From Cylindrospermopsis curvispora GIHE-G1 (GTDB taxonomy: Bacteria; Cyanobacteriota; Cyanobacteriia; Cyanobacteriales; Nostocaceae), in assembly GCF_014489415.1 (NCBI RefSeq), contig NZ_CP060822.1:3846737-3910736 (forward strand): a stretch of DNA of 64,000 bases. Direction: 5' to 3'. The notes below the pieces were generated by a model. The model had not been told where the DNA came from. It searched no databases and saw only the letters and a program-made list of their open reading frames with translations. Positions within the stretch are counted from its first letter, which is position 1. Each line of letters begins with the position of its first letter. This document shows, in pieces, positions 46,642 through 56,204 of this stretch. The translations under genes were made by a program, and so were the position numbers.

Positions 46642-47964
46642 ATGTCCACCATTAATACTTCATTCCACACCAAAGTCCAATTTTTACAGCGTCAAGCGGC
46701 GTCTGTGTTACTTTATCAGTCAGTATTACAAACGGAAGTAGGAATAGCGTTTCTAGAATTACTCCAAGCCATACGCTATACGGATGGAGATGGACGTAAT
46801 TGTCTCCAAGCTTATGGCAATTACTTTCATTCTTTAGCAAGCAGTCAGCAAACTTGGGAAGAATATTTAATTAGACAAATTCTCCTATCAGACAATCCCT
46901 TTACTAAACTGGCTCAAAAGCGGGAATTTACTGATTTACCATCAGCATTAATCGCTGCTGCTCAACATGATCTACAGATACTACAAAACTTGTACGAGTG
47001 TAATTGTGCCCTATTGAGTGAGTGGGTACAGACTGTGTCACATTTACCGGTTTCCCCAGTTGTATGGTATCAGGAACCCCAACAAAGCCAAACAGTAATA
47101 CTTCAAGATTTCATGAGCACTTGGCAACAGTTGGAAAACTGGGGTGATATCATTAGGGATCTGGCCACCTATTATCAATACCAGGGAAGCGGTTTATTTG
47201 CCGAATATCGAGCTTGTAGATGGGAGAATGGGGAGTTTGTTGGCATACCCTGTCCTGATAAGGTTAAACTGGAAACACTGGTAGGTTATGAGGAACAAAA
47301 ACAAATCCTCTTAAAAAATACCCGGTTTTTATTATCAGGACAACCAGCGCTCCATGTATTACTTTATGGTAGTCGTGGTTCTGGAAAGTCTTCCCTAGTA
47401 AAATCCCTATTAAATCAGGATGGTCACCACAACCTCCGCCTGGTGGAAGTAAGAAAATCAGAGTTGCATAGTTTACCACAAATTGTGGAATACTTACGCG
47501 AGTTACCTCAGAAATTTATCATTTTCGTTGATGATCTTTCCTTTGAAGAGGATGATGATGTCTTTAAATCACTAAAAGTTGTTTTGGAAGGTGGTTTAAC
47601 TCCCCGTCCCAATAATGTGGTTGTTTACGCTACATCTAACCGTCGCCATTTAATCAGGGAGTATTTCACTGACAGACCAAACCCGAAGGATCACCAGGAG
47701 ATTCATAGTTGGGATACAATGGAAGAGAAACTTTCTTTTGCAGATCGTTTTGGTTTAACACTAACCTTTGAAGCTGCTGATCAGAGAACCTATTTACAAA
47801 TAGTTCATCACTTAGCAGCACAAACAGGTATGGATTTAACCGGGGAAGATTTAGAATTTCAAGCTCTCCAATGGGCAACCCGTCATAATGGGCGTTCCGG
47901 TCGTACAGCACGACAGTTTATTGACTTCCTACAAGCCGATTCAAATGACAATAACAACTACTAA
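46642..47964 (+). CDS. DUF815-type AAA ATPase
   Basis: 440 residues from the ATG at 46642; an open frame continues up to a TTG at 46552. Walker A is LLYGSRGSGKSSLVKSLL, the DUF815 segment is LVEVRKSELHSLPQIVEYLRELP, Walker B is FIIFVDDLSFEEDDDVFKSLK, and sensor 1 is VVVYATSNRRHLI followed by the arginine-rich LADRFGLTL-type region. DUF815 ATPases are widespread with no settled role. Its stop overlaps the start of the coiled-coil gene that follows by 20 bp. Confidence 0.88.
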   Translation: MSTINTSFHTKVQFLQRQAASVLLYQSVLQTEVGIAFLELLQAIRYTDGDGRNCLQAYGNYFHSLASSQQTWEEYLIRQILLSDNPFTKLAQKREFTDLPSALIAAAQHDLQILQNLYECNCALLSEWVQTVSHLPVSPVVWYQEPQQSQTVILQDFMSTWQQLENWGDIIRDLATYYQYQGSGLFAEYRACRWENGEFVGIPCPDKVKLETLVGYEEQKQILLKNTRFLLSGQPALHVLLYGSRGSGKSSLVKSLLNQDGHHNLRLVEVRKSELHSLPQIVEYLRELPQKFIIFVDDLSFEEDDDVFKSLKVVLEGGLTPRPNNVVVYATSNRRHLIREYFTDRPNPKDHQEIHSWDTMEEKLSFADRFGLTLTFEAADQRTYLQIVHHLAAQTGMDLTGEDLEFQALQWATRHNGRSGRTARQFIDFLQADSNDNNNY

Positions 47965-48955
47965 TTCTCACCAGATAACTACAGTCAAAATCAGCAAGAT
48001 ACCATCAGTTATAGTTAGTAATAGACTGGTTATAGGTGTACTATCGTTTAGCATAAGTTTTGGTTTAAGTATTGTCCCTCAATGGGATTTTAGTCACGCT
48101 TTGATTAGTGCGATCATTACTGTGATTGCCACTTATACAGCTGCCTTATTTGCTGACAAACGACGGAGAAATCATGAATTAATGGTTTTAAATTCCTTTT
48201 ACCCTAAAATCAGGCAAATGGAGCAGTTGAAATATCGCATTGTCAGAGAAATTGAACAATTAGAACAACATAAGGTTTTAGCATATACAGAATCAAAACA
48301 ACTAGAAAATCAAATACTAGATTGCCGTAATAAGAGAGATACTATTCACCGGGAGATAGGTAACTATGCTGCGGAAAAAAGGCAATTAGAGTTGGAAATT
48401 GGCACGATGGAAGAAACCATGGGTGAGCTACAAAAGAGTAGGCAAGAATTGCATAAGTCTTGTGTGGATCTAACAGCTGAGAAGCGCCGTCTGGATATTA
48501 ATTGTCAGGTTTTACGGTCAGAAATTGGCCAGCTACAATCTCAAATAGCAATTTATAAACAAGAAAAGGAGGAGATAGAAAGCAACCTGGTTCTTTCTCA
48601 GAGACTTAAACCCCAACTAGAAGAGAAGCTCCATGAACTAAGAACGGAAAGTCAAGATTTAGAAGCCAAGGTCTTGACCCAAAAGAACCTATTACAGGAA
48701 GCTATAGAAACTGAGCAGGGTTTACAAGCCAAAATGGTTGACCTACAAAATCATAAACAAAAGCAAGAAACAGAAGTGATTCAATTGCAAAATCGAATTT
48801 CCTTGCTTAGGGATGAACATGACCTATTACAAAATCAGGTTTGGGAACTATTACAAAACCTGGAAACCCTAGCTCCACAAAGTACTCTTCCAGATGATGA
48901 AGAAAACAACGGGGAAAATAATGTTGAATTATTTCCCTTTGATGATTTACTATAG
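47945..48955 (+). CDS. Membrane-anchored coiled-coil protein
   Basis: 336 residues from the ATG at 47945, which overlaps the DUF815 gene by 20 bp. Two hydrophobic helices (LVIGVLSFSISFGLSIV and ALISAIITVIATYTAALFA) are followed by a basic stop-transfer (DKRRRNHE). About 250 residues of heptad-rich coiled coil then run to an acidic tail (PDDEENNGENN). I do not recognise a family. Overlap with the ATPase suggests the two products work together. The membrane-hairpin plus coiled-coil layout resembles the N-terminal half of the McrB-like protein at 12907-15138. Confidence 0.75.
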   Translation: MTITTTNSHQITTVKISKIPSVIVSNRLVIGVLSFSISFGLSIVPQWDFSHALISAIITVIATYTAALFADKRRRNHELMVLNSFYPKIRQMEQLKYRIVREIEQLEQHKVLAYTESKQLENQILDCRNKRDTIHREIGNYAAEKRQLELEIGTMEETMGELQKSRQELHKSCVDLTAEKRRLDINCQVLRSEIGQLQSQIAIYKQEKEEIESNLVLSQRLKPQLEEKLHELRTESQDLEAKVLTQKNLLQEAIETEQGLQAKMVDLQNHKQKQETEVIQLQNRISLLRDEHDLLQNQVWELLQNLETLAPQSTLPDDEENNGENNVELFPFDDLL

Positions 48956-49004
48956 TTGTTTGCTAGCTGTCCACTTCTGAACTAATCAAAACCTAATCAA
49001 TACT

Positions 49005-49688
49005 ATGAACGCAACTGATGATAAAACAATAGTACGTGAATATTTTAATTCTACGGGGTTTGACCGATGGAAACGTATTTATGGTGATGGTGAGGTCAAT
49101 AGTGTACAATTAGATATTCGTACAGGACATCAACAAACTGTAGATACGGTTATCGCCTGGTTAAAGGATGATCAGAATTTGTCTCAACTCACCATTTGTG
49201 ATGCTGGATGTGGTGTGGGTAGTTTAAGTATTCCCCTTGCTGTGGAAGGAGCTAAAGTTTACGCCAGCGATATTTCCGCAAAAATGGTTGCAGAAGCTCA
49301 GGATAGAGCTGTAATATCCCTGAAAAATACCGCCAACCCTACCTTTACTGTTCAAGACTTGGAATCTTTAACTGGCAACTATCATACGGTAATTTGTTTA
49401 GATGTGCTAATTCACTATCCCCAAGAAAAAGCAGATGAGATGATATCCCATTTATGTTCCCTGGCGCGATCGCGGATCATTATTAGTTTTGCTCCCAAAA
49501 CCTTTTGGCTGACCATTCTCAAGAAAATAGGTAGTTTTTTTCCGGGACCGAGTAAGGCGACTCGTGCCTATTTACACCGAGAAGTTGATGTAATCAACAT
49601 CTTGGCAAAAAATGGGTTTACAGTTCAACGAAAAGCCATGACCAGAACCCGTTTTTATTTCTCCCAATTGCTGGAAGCAACACGATAA
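49005..49688 (+). CDS. chlM: Magnesium-protoporphyrin IX methyltransferase
   Basis: 227 residues. VREYFNSTGFDRWKRIYGDG is the characteristic BchM/ChlM opening. SAM motif I is CDAGCGVGSLSIPLA, and later VICLDVLIHYPQEKADEM and RAYLHREVDVINILAKNGF are conserved. It methylates the C13 propionate of Mg-protoporphyrin IX in chlorophyll synthesis. It is followed 29 bp later by an ABC ATPase gene, probably unrelated in function. Confidence 0.96.
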   Translation: MNATDDKTIVREYFNSTGFDRWKRIYGDGEVNSVQLDIRTGHQQTVDTVIAWLKDDQNLSQLTICDAGCGVGSLSIPLAVEGAKVYASDISAKMVAEAQDRAVISLKNTANPTFTVQDLESLTGNYHTVICLDVLIHYPQEKADEMISHLCSLARSRIIISFAPKTFWLTILKKIGSFFPGPSKATRAYLHREVDVINILAKNGFTVQRKAMTRTRFYFSQLLEATR

Positions 49689-49726
49689 AATAGTAATAAA
49701 ACCATAAATTTTAACGATTGATTATT

Positions 49727-50482
49727 ATGTCCTCAGATGGGAAGATAGCAGTTGAATTTCGGGATGTGAGTTTTGAAATTAATCACCGTATTCTTTTATC
49801 TAAGCTCAATCTAGAAATTAATCAAGGGGAAGCACTGATATTGCTGGGACGCAGTGGTAGCGGTAAAACCACTACCCTGAAATTAATTAATCATTTGCTT
49901 GTACCTACCCAAGGGGAAGTTTTTGTGCAAGGTCTCTCCACGAATAAATGGGATGTGATTAAACTGAGGAGAAGCATGGGTTATGTGATTCAAGAAACTG
50001 GTTTGTTCCCCCATTTTAATGTGGCTGAAAATATTGGACTTATACCATCCCTAGAAAAATGGTCTGGCAAAAAAATTAAAACTAGGGTCTATGAAATGCT
50101 AGACCTGGTTGGTTTGGAACCAACTAGGTTTGTCCATCGTTATCCCCACCAACTATCAGGAGGACAAAGACAAAGAATAGGAGTTGCTAGAGCATTAGCA
50201 GCGGATCCACCTATATTATTAATGGATGAACCCTTTGCAGCTCTGGATCCGATTACACGTTGGGAATTACAACAACAATTCCAGCATTTACAACAACAAC
50301 TAGGTAAAACAGTGGTATTTGTGACTCATGATATTCAAGAAGCATTCTTTTTAGCATCCAGAATTGGATTGATGTGTGAGGGGAACTTAGTTGCTTTGGG
50401 TACAACAGAACAATTCCTTCAATCTTCACATCCGGAAGCTAAGGCATTTTTGGCATGTTTAAATGCTGGCAAACGCCGATAA
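49727..50482 (+). CDS. ABC transporter ATP-binding protein, osmoprotectant (OpuA/OsmV) type
   Basis: 251 residues from the ATG at 49727; an in-frame start at 49718 adds three. Walker A is LLGRSGSGKTTTLK, Q-loop GYVIQETGLFP, signature LSGGQRQRIGVARAL, Walker B PILLMDEPFAALDP, with the switch His in VTHDIQEA. No C-terminal CBS pair is present. It works with the fused permease/binding protein directly downstream, most likely for glycine betaine, choline or related compatible solutes. Confidence 0.92.
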   Translation: MSSDGKIAVEFRDVSFEINHRILLSKLNLEINQGEALILLGRSGSGKTTTLKLINHLLVPTQGEVFVQGLSTNKWDVIKLRRSMGYVIQETGLFPHFNVAENIGLIPSLEKWSGKKIKTRVYEMLDLVGLEPTRFVHRYPHQLSGGQRQRIGVARALAADPPILLMDEPFAALDPITRWELQQQFQHLQQQLGKTVVFVTHDIQEAFFLASRIGLMCEGNLVALGTTEQFLQSSHPEAKAFLACLNAGKRR

Positions 50483-50517
50483 TAAGTGCCCCGATCCCCA
50501 AAAATAAAGTTAAAGCT

Positions 50518-52092
50518 ATGTTTTTATTACAACACAGTAAAGAAATTCTGATTGGTAGTCTGGAGCATTTAGTATTAGTGAGTATTGCTATGATGATAGC
50601 AATTACTATTGGCATTCCTTTGGGAATTTATATTACTCATAGACCCAAATTTGCACCAGCGATTTTAGGTTTAGCTAATGCTATTCAGACCGTTCCCAGT
50701 TTGGCTATATTTGGTTTTTTAATTTCTGTGCCTTTTTTGGGTGGGATTGGTAGAAATCCTGCTATTGTTGCTTTAACGCTTTATGCTTTACTACCTATTA
50801 TTCGTAATACTTATATTGGTATTAATGGCATTAGTCCTGCGATTAGAGAAGCAGGAATTGGCATGGGAATGACAGAAAGGGAGTTGCTATTAAAGGTGGA
50901 AATTCCTTTGGCTTTACCGGTGATTTTAGCTGGTGTAAGGGTAGCAACTGTCATATCTGTAGGAATTGCCACTATTGCTGCTGCTATTGGTGGTGGTGGT
51001 TTAGGAACATTTATTTTCCGGGGAATTTCTACAGTTAATAATGAACTGATTTTGGCGGGTGCAATTCCTTCTGCTGTGATTGCTCTAGGTGCGGATTTTT
51101 GCCTGGGTATGTTGGAAAATTATCTGACTCAACAAATAGTTGGTAAGGGTAATAAAGAACCAGTTTCTGGGATCTTTAGTAAAAGTTTGGGGATAATTTC
51201 AGTGATAGGTTTGATATTATGTGGATTAGTGATTTTTAATGTATTTAATAATGTACTTAATTTACAGTCTAAAACACCAAAATTGGCAACCATTACTATT
51301 GGGTCGAAAAACTTTACCGAGCAGGTGATATTGGGAGAAATTTTAGCACAACAAATAGAAAATCATACCCAGTTACGGGTGGAACGTAAGTTTAATTTGG
51401 GGGGTACTTTTGTTTGTCACGAAGCAGTAAAAGCTGGTAAGATCGCAGGTTATATAGAGTATACTGGCACTGCATTTACAGCAATTTTAAAGGAGAAGCC
51501 AATTACAGATCCTCAAACTGTTTATGAGAAAACTAAACAAGCATATCGGGAAAAATATAACTTAACTGTGATGCCATCTTTAGGATTTGAAAACAACTAT
51601 GCCCTAATTATTCGCAGTGAAGATGCTAAAAAATGGCAGGTTAAAAATCTTTCACAAATAGCTAGTTATAGTAACCAATTAAAAGCTGGTTTCGGCTATG
51701 AATTTTTGGAACGAGCAGATGGTTATCCAGGTTTATCTAAAACATATCAATTACAATTTGCTGATATTAAACAAATGGAATTGGGTTTAATGTATGAGGG
51801 TTTGAAGCAAAAACAGGTAGACTTAATAGCTGCAAATTCTACAGATGGATTAATTCCGGTTTTAGATTTGGTAATTCTAGCAGATGATAAGAAATACTTT
51901 CCACCCTATCAAGCTGTCCCTGTGTTTAACCAACAAATTCTGGGAAAATACCCAGAATTGGAACCTGCGATTAATCAGTTGGTCGGGAGAATTTCTACCG
52001 CTCAAATGCAAAAGATGAATTATCAAGTAGACAATCAATCTCTTCCTGTAGAAGATGTGGTGAGGGAATGGTTAAAATCGGAAAAGTTATAA
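50518..52092 (+). CDS. Fused ABC permease and substrate-binding protein, osmoprotectant type
   Basis: 524 residues from the ATG at 50518. The N-terminal 215 residues form an OpuB/OpuW permease (five to six helices; EAGIGMGMTERELLLKVEIPLALP is the coupling loop). After a further membrane helix (SVIGLILCGLVIFNVFN) a type II binding domain follows, with ATITIGSKNFTEQVILGEILAQQIE, GYIEYTGTAF and DLIAANSTDG. The fusion tethers the binding domain to the periplasmic face. Ligand is probably a quaternary amine (inference from OpuC/ProX family). Confidence 0.93.
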   Translation: MFLLQHSKEILIGSLEHLVLVSIAMMIAITIGIPLGIYITHRPKFAPAILGLANAIQTVPSLAIFGFLISVPFLGGIGRNPAIVALTLYALLPIIRNTYIGINGISPAIREAGIGMGMTERELLLKVEIPLALPVILAGVRVATVISVGIATIAAAIGGGGLGTFIFRGISTVNNELILAGAIPSAVIALGADFCLGMLENYLTQQIVGKGNKEPVSGIFSKSLGIISVIGLILCGLVIFNVFNNVLNLQSKTPKLATITIGSKNFTEQVILGEILAQQIENHTQLRVERKFNLGGTFVCHEAVKAGKIAGYIEYTGTAFTAILKEKPITDPQTVYEKTKQAYREKYNLTVMPSLGFENNYALIIRSEDAKKWQVKNLSQIASYSNQLKAGFGYEFLERADGYPGLSKTYQLQFADIKQMELGLMYEGLKQKQVDLIAANSTDGLIPVLDLVILADDKKYFPPYQAVPVFNQQILGKYPELEPAINQLVGRISTAQMQKMNYQVDNQSLPVEDVVREWLKSEKL

Positions 52093-52116
52093 TTTTTCAA
52101 TTCCCTCCTGATTGGA

Positions 52117-52611
52117 TCACCACCAGTTTGTACCAGGTTCACCTTTAAATGGACCAACAACATCAGAAGTGATCCATCCACCATAAAAACTACCAGCTTG
52201 AGGTTTAACTAATTCATCATTGACATAACAAGCATCCATTAAATTGGGATAAAAACTATAGTGTTGTTGAATGGATTTAAAGTTGGGGGTGGGGTGAATA
52301 TAACGCCAAGCTGCATTACTTACATATTTACTTCCCACAGCAACATCATAATACTCAGACATACCTTTCCACTCACACATGGTCTTTCTGGATGTTGCTA
52401 TTAAATACTCCATTCTGATGTCTTCAGCAGGAATGTAATAACCAGGAGGATGACTGGTTTCTAAAACCCTTTTTGCTTTAGTCGTCTCAGCTAAAATAAT
52501 ACCATTGAATACGATTTTAATGTGCTTGTTAGTATCCTGTAGAATAGCAGGACGGGGATAGTCCCAAACTGATTCCTGTCCTGGTTGTGGGGGAATGGGT
52601 TGTGGTTTCAT
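52117..52611 (-). CDS. DUF427 domain protein
   Basis: 164 residues. The DUF427 landmarks are IVFNGIILAETTKAKRVLETSHPPGYYIPAEDI, CEWKGMSEYYDV, NAAWRYIHP and the C-terminal YGGWITSDVVGPFKGEPGT. It is a compact beta-barrel family of unknown activity that is common in cyanobacteria. There is no signal peptide. It lies 39 bp upstream of a small broken gene. Confidence 0.9.
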   Translation of the reverse strand: MKPQPIPPQPGQESVWDYPRPAILQDTNKHIKIVFNGIILAETTKAKRVLETSHPPGYYIPAEDIRMEYLIATSRKTMCEWKGMSEYYDVAVGSKYVSNAAWRYIHPTPNFKSIQQHYSFYPNLMDACYVNDELVKPQAGSFYGGWITSDVVGPFKGEPGTNWW

Positions 52612-52650
52612 ATCATATTAAGGAGATAAAGTAAAGAGGAGCTGTTTAAT

Positions 52651-52963
52651 TTAAGATTTTCCTAACACTATTTTCGAGTCATTGGAGGAAGCTGCACTCA
52701 CCATACCCGAGTATTCACCATTATAGTTAGTGAATTCCGCTGGCGATCGGCGAATATTAGAAAGGCGAATTTGCCAAAAAGTGCCCAATTTGCGCCGCCA
52801 GATTTATCCTGTACCACTGCTGTTGCACCTGCTTTTAGGTAGTGTTGTGGTTCAGCCAAAGCATCAGAACCACCAACCACAATTGGTCGACCCCCCATAG
52901 TCCGGTAGCTGGCACTTCAACTAGTCCAATTGTTGGACTATTACTAGTTTGTAAACTCATCAT
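52651..52963 (-). pseudogene. Small broken gene, family not recognised
   Basis: An AGGAG site precedes an ATG at 52963, and coding-like sequence then changes frame twice. The three pieces are MSLQTSNSPTIGLVEVPATG, then GGRPIVVGGSDALAEPQHYL and GATAVVQDKSGGANW, then WQIRLSNIRRSPAEFTNYNG through a stop at 52651. Joined, they would give about 105 residues. The compositional continuity suggests a real gene with two frameshifts, or sequence error. I match it to no family. Confidence 0.5.
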
Positions 52964-53130
52964 TCATTTTTCTCCTGGTTTTACACAAATGACTCAGCTA
53001 ACAAGCCAATGTATCATAATTGCAGCACCTCAGTAATTGATGAAATATAAATTAACAATGTCATCATGTCTCATTTTTCCCCATCATCCCTATCGCTTTT
53101 TATCTAAAGCTATAAATTATTAATCTTTAA
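52964..53130. other. Gene-free interval between the broken gene and the MscS gene
   Basis: No supported ORF or strong hairpin. It contains the ribosome-binding region of the broken gene at its left edge and A/T-rich sequence at the right. Confidence 0.4.
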
Positions 53131-54732
53131 CTAATCCTCAACTTTTGTAATATTAGGAGGAAGTAAAATCCCTAGATCCTGAAAATTGTCTATATAAAGT
53201 TGACGCAAAACACGCTGGATGTGAAGATGTTTTCCCGGTTTAACTTTTGTCAAGGTTCGTAACAATAAGTGGGACTCACTTAAACTTTCTACACCTTCTA
53301 CAAACGTTGACTCCAGCACATCTAACTGATCAATTTTTAGCTTTTTTCCTATTTCTTCAATCACCTGACATACGCTCGACAAATTGCAGTTAGCGGGTAC
53401 ACTAATATCTACTGTGGCAAATATATATTGTTTAGAATAGTTAGTAATGGATCCAATATCCCCATTACGAATTATGTGCAATTGCCCATTAGTGTTTCTA
53501 ATACGAGTAGTTCTCAGTTCAATAGCTTCAACAATACCTTCAACAGTTTTGTCTTCTGCTTTTCCCGCTTGAATATAATCACCAACCAAATAATAGTTTT
53601 CAAACAGAATGAAAAAACCACAAACTATATCATTAATTAGGGTTTGTGCTCCCAATCCTACAGCAATACCGATAATTCCCGCCCCTGCAAGAATGGGGGT
53701 GGGATTAATCTCTAAAGTATAAAGAATGGAAACTGCAACTCCAAAGTAAATTAAATACTGCAACAAACTACGAAACAAGGGAATCATAGTTAATCGTCTA
53801 CTTCTTTGTGTGTCAGTTAAGTCCTGTTGGGTAAACAGAAACTCCTCTAGCAGTAGGTAAATTATCTCGAAAACAACCCGACTGATAAAGATGATGGCAA
53901 TAATTTTGATAATTTTTACGCCAAAATTTGCCAAGTTAGCTATTAATTGTACTTGCTGAACAACTAATGTGGCGGTAAATACGTAAACTACAAATTCCAA
54001 ACACCGTTTTAAAAAAGGTACTAAGTGTCTTAATCTTTCATAAAACCTTAATAAATTATCTGGACTAGAGTATCTAATGCTAAGAACATCCAAAATATCA
54101 ACAATTGCTGCTACTGCTTTGAGTATGAGTAACCCAATAGCAATGCTTAGATAAATTCTCAGTCCTATATAAAGGTATTCTGTAACTATTGATGGTAGTT
54201 TCAGGAATTGGGTACAAACAACCACTATCCATAACCAAATTCCCAGGGTTATTCTCCGGTTTAGAGTGGTAAAAAAAGCATCTACGCTTTCATCGTCAGC
54301 TGTATTTTGATCTAAACTTTTAACTTTTTTAACACCTATCTTCAACCAATAATGAAGTAACTTGATCACAAAAACTGCTGCAATTATTACCCCTAGACTC
54401 TGGGTAATAGCAATTCCCAATCCTAACCAAAATCCTGATGGAATCCGGTCGATCAAGTTTATGGTATATTCTTTTAGGTTTTCGCCCTGATAGATTAAGA
54501 AACTGTTGACACCAATAATTCCAAGACTTACTACTAAGCAAGTAAGCAACATTAAAGCAGTAACATTGCGACGAATCAGTCTAATTTTTGTGGGTTTCCC
54601 CTCAAATAAGGGTACTTGAACCAGGAAGTGGCAAAATTTGGTTAGTAACCACCTTGATATCAAGAAAAAAATTGCGATCGCCAGTATCTCAACCAGGATA
54701 ATTGAGGTGTTAACAATAATTAGTTGGTTCAT
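53131..54732 (-). CDS. MscS-family mechanosensitive channel (large form)
   Basis: About 533 residues from the ATG at 54732; an in-frame start at 54780 adds 16. It has seven or more hydrophobic helices, then the pore/beta-domain signature PTPILAGAGIIGIAVGLGAQTLINDIVCGFFILFENYYLVGDYI. The cytoplasmic domain RIRNTNGQLHIIRNGDIGSITNYS follows. It opens under membrane tension to release solutes after hypo-osmotic shock. It precedes a second MscS gene upstream on the same strand. Confidence 0.92.
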   Translation of the reverse strand: MNQLIIVNTSIILVEILAIAIFFLISRWLLTKFCHFLVQVPLFEGKPTKIRLIRRNVTALMLLTCLVVSLGIIGVNSFLIYQGENLKEYTINLIDRIPSGFWLGLGIAITQSLGVIIAAVFVIKLLHYWLKIGVKKVKSLDQNTADDESVDAFFTTLNRRITLGIWLWIVVVCTQFLKLPSIVTEYLYIGLRIYLSIAIGLLILKAVAAIVDILDVLSIRYSSPDNLLRFYERLRHLVPFLKRCLEFVVYVFTATLVVQQVQLIANLANFGVKIIKIIAIIFISRVVFEIIYLLLEEFLFTQQDLTDTQRSRRLTMIPLFRSLLQYLIYFGVAVSILYTLEINPTPILAGAGIIGIAVGLGAQTLINDIVCGFFILFENYYLVGDYIQAGKAEDKTVEGIVEAIELRTTRIRNTNGQLHIIRNGDIGSITNYSKQYIFATVDISVPANCNLSSVCQVIEEIGKKLKIDQLDVLESTFVEGVESLSESHLLLRTLTKVKPGKHLHIQRVLRQLYIDNFQDLGILLPPNITKVED

Positions 54733-54895
54733 GCAGTATCTTTGATTTTCGGTAAAAAAATAGTTGCAAGATAGATGCACAACCCAGCATTAGTGCTATA
54801 TTAGCACGATTATAATTTTATGGGAGTGAAAACTATAAAGAAACTATTACCAAACCATAAAGAACTGACCACCAACATTAAAGACGTACTAATCT

Positions 54896-56008
54896 TCAAT
54901 TATTTTCAATAGAGAGCTTATATTTTTCCGGCTCAGTTCTTAGATCCACATAGAGGAAATCAATACCCTCTTGCTCTAACATTTCCAAGATTGCTAAATT
55001 TAATTCCCTCTCGGCCTGAAAATAGAGGTTATCATCATTAACAAATGCCATTATCTCAATTACACGGGCGTTTTTTTCAATGTTTTTGAACCTGACTGTA
55101 GAAACAGGAGATAATCCAGCAATAGACTTTGGCATTTGTTGAATGCTATCACAGATTCTGGCAGTTTGTCGTGCGGAAATGCCATCTATTTTGAGAACCA
55201 AATTCAGACCCCACCTTAATTCTTCCCCTGGATTTTGGGACCAATTTTCCACCACTCCACCAATCAACCGAGAATTGGGCATCTTGATAATTGAACCCCA
55301 TTTAACTACATGCAGTGTTGTAGTTCTAAAACCAATATGTAGAACCTGTACAAAACCATCCAGTCCTGATACTCCTACCCAGTCACCTTCTTTAAACAGA
55401 GCATCAGAATAGATAATCACCGTACAAAACCAGTCATAAACGATATCCTTCAGTAATAAACCAAAGGTAATACCAGCACCACCTAACAAACCAACAAGTG
55501 CACCTGCAGATTGACCTAAAAATATTTCACTGATCTTGATTGCCAAGACAACCACTGCAGCTGATTGAAAAATCTTGGGCATTACTGGTCTGAGCAACTC
55601 ATCTAACTCAGTTTCAGTTTGCAGCACAAAGTTGGCAATTATTTGCCCCAAAATTGAAGAAGAACGATAAACAATATAACCAATAATGAAGATCACTATT
55701 AGATTTAAACTCTTGCCAATAGTCTCTGTCAGTTTGGGACCCAACTCCTGAGCAAGAATTTCGTTAATTATCCAAAATCCCCCTATCAAAATTAACCAGT
55801 TTAAAGCTGGCTTAATAATACTAATTAACTCATCATCCAGTGTGGTTTTTGTTTTGTTTGTAAGATTTTCTATGGTTTTGATCACTACTCCCACAAAAAA
55901 CCTTCTCAACACTTGTATTAGTGTTAGTATTATCAAAATTGCAGCTATCTTGACAAAAATAGTATTGGACTGGTTAATTCCCTGGAGTATTTTCATTATT
56001 GCTTCCAT
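54896..56008 (-). CDS. MscS-family mechanosensitive channel
   Basis: 370 residues with four to five helices. The pore helix LVGLLGGAGITFGLLLKDIVYDWFCTVIIY leads to the beta domain FKEGDWVGVSGLDGFVQVLHIGFRTTTL. The sequence GSIIKMPNSRLIGGVVENWS is the conserved vestibule entrance. It differs from the neighbour in length and helix number, so the two are diverged paralogues or distinct subfamilies and not a recent duplication. Confidence 0.91.
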   Translation of the reverse strand: MEAIMKILQGINQSNTIFVKIAAILIILTLIQVLRRFFVGVVIKTIENLTNKTKTTLDDELISIIKPALNWLILIGGFWIINEILAQELGPKLTETIGKSLNLIVIFIIGYIVYRSSSILGQIIANFVLQTETELDELLRPVMPKIFQSAAVVVLAIKISEIFLGQSAGALVGLLGGAGITFGLLLKDIVYDWFCTVIIYSDALFKEGDWVGVSGLDGFVQVLHIGFRTTTLHVVKWGSIIKMPNSRLIGGVVENWSQNPGEELRWGLNLVLKIDGISARQTARICDSIQQMPKSIAGLSPVSTVRFKNIEKNARVIEIMAFVNDDNLYFQAERELNLAILEMLEQEGIDFLYVDLRTEPEKYKLSIENN

Positions 56009-56204
56009 AGCTTTTCACCTTAATTAAGTAAATTTCCTAACCGAGTGCTTACCCTATCATACTAAAGTGGAAAAATTTGGAACTTTACAATCTGTCATTA
56101 ATACTGAAAGTACCTCGGCGATCGCACCCCAGGTGCTAGATATAAACTAATCAATTGATTGATATTGAATGAAAAAGGTGCGTTAAATAACGCACACGGA
56201 CGAA

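Noticed and set aside
54821..54913. Short plus-strand ORF after a TATAAT-like box near 54810
   Set aside because: It overlaps the 3' end of the MscS gene, has no good ribosome-binding site and no family resemblance.
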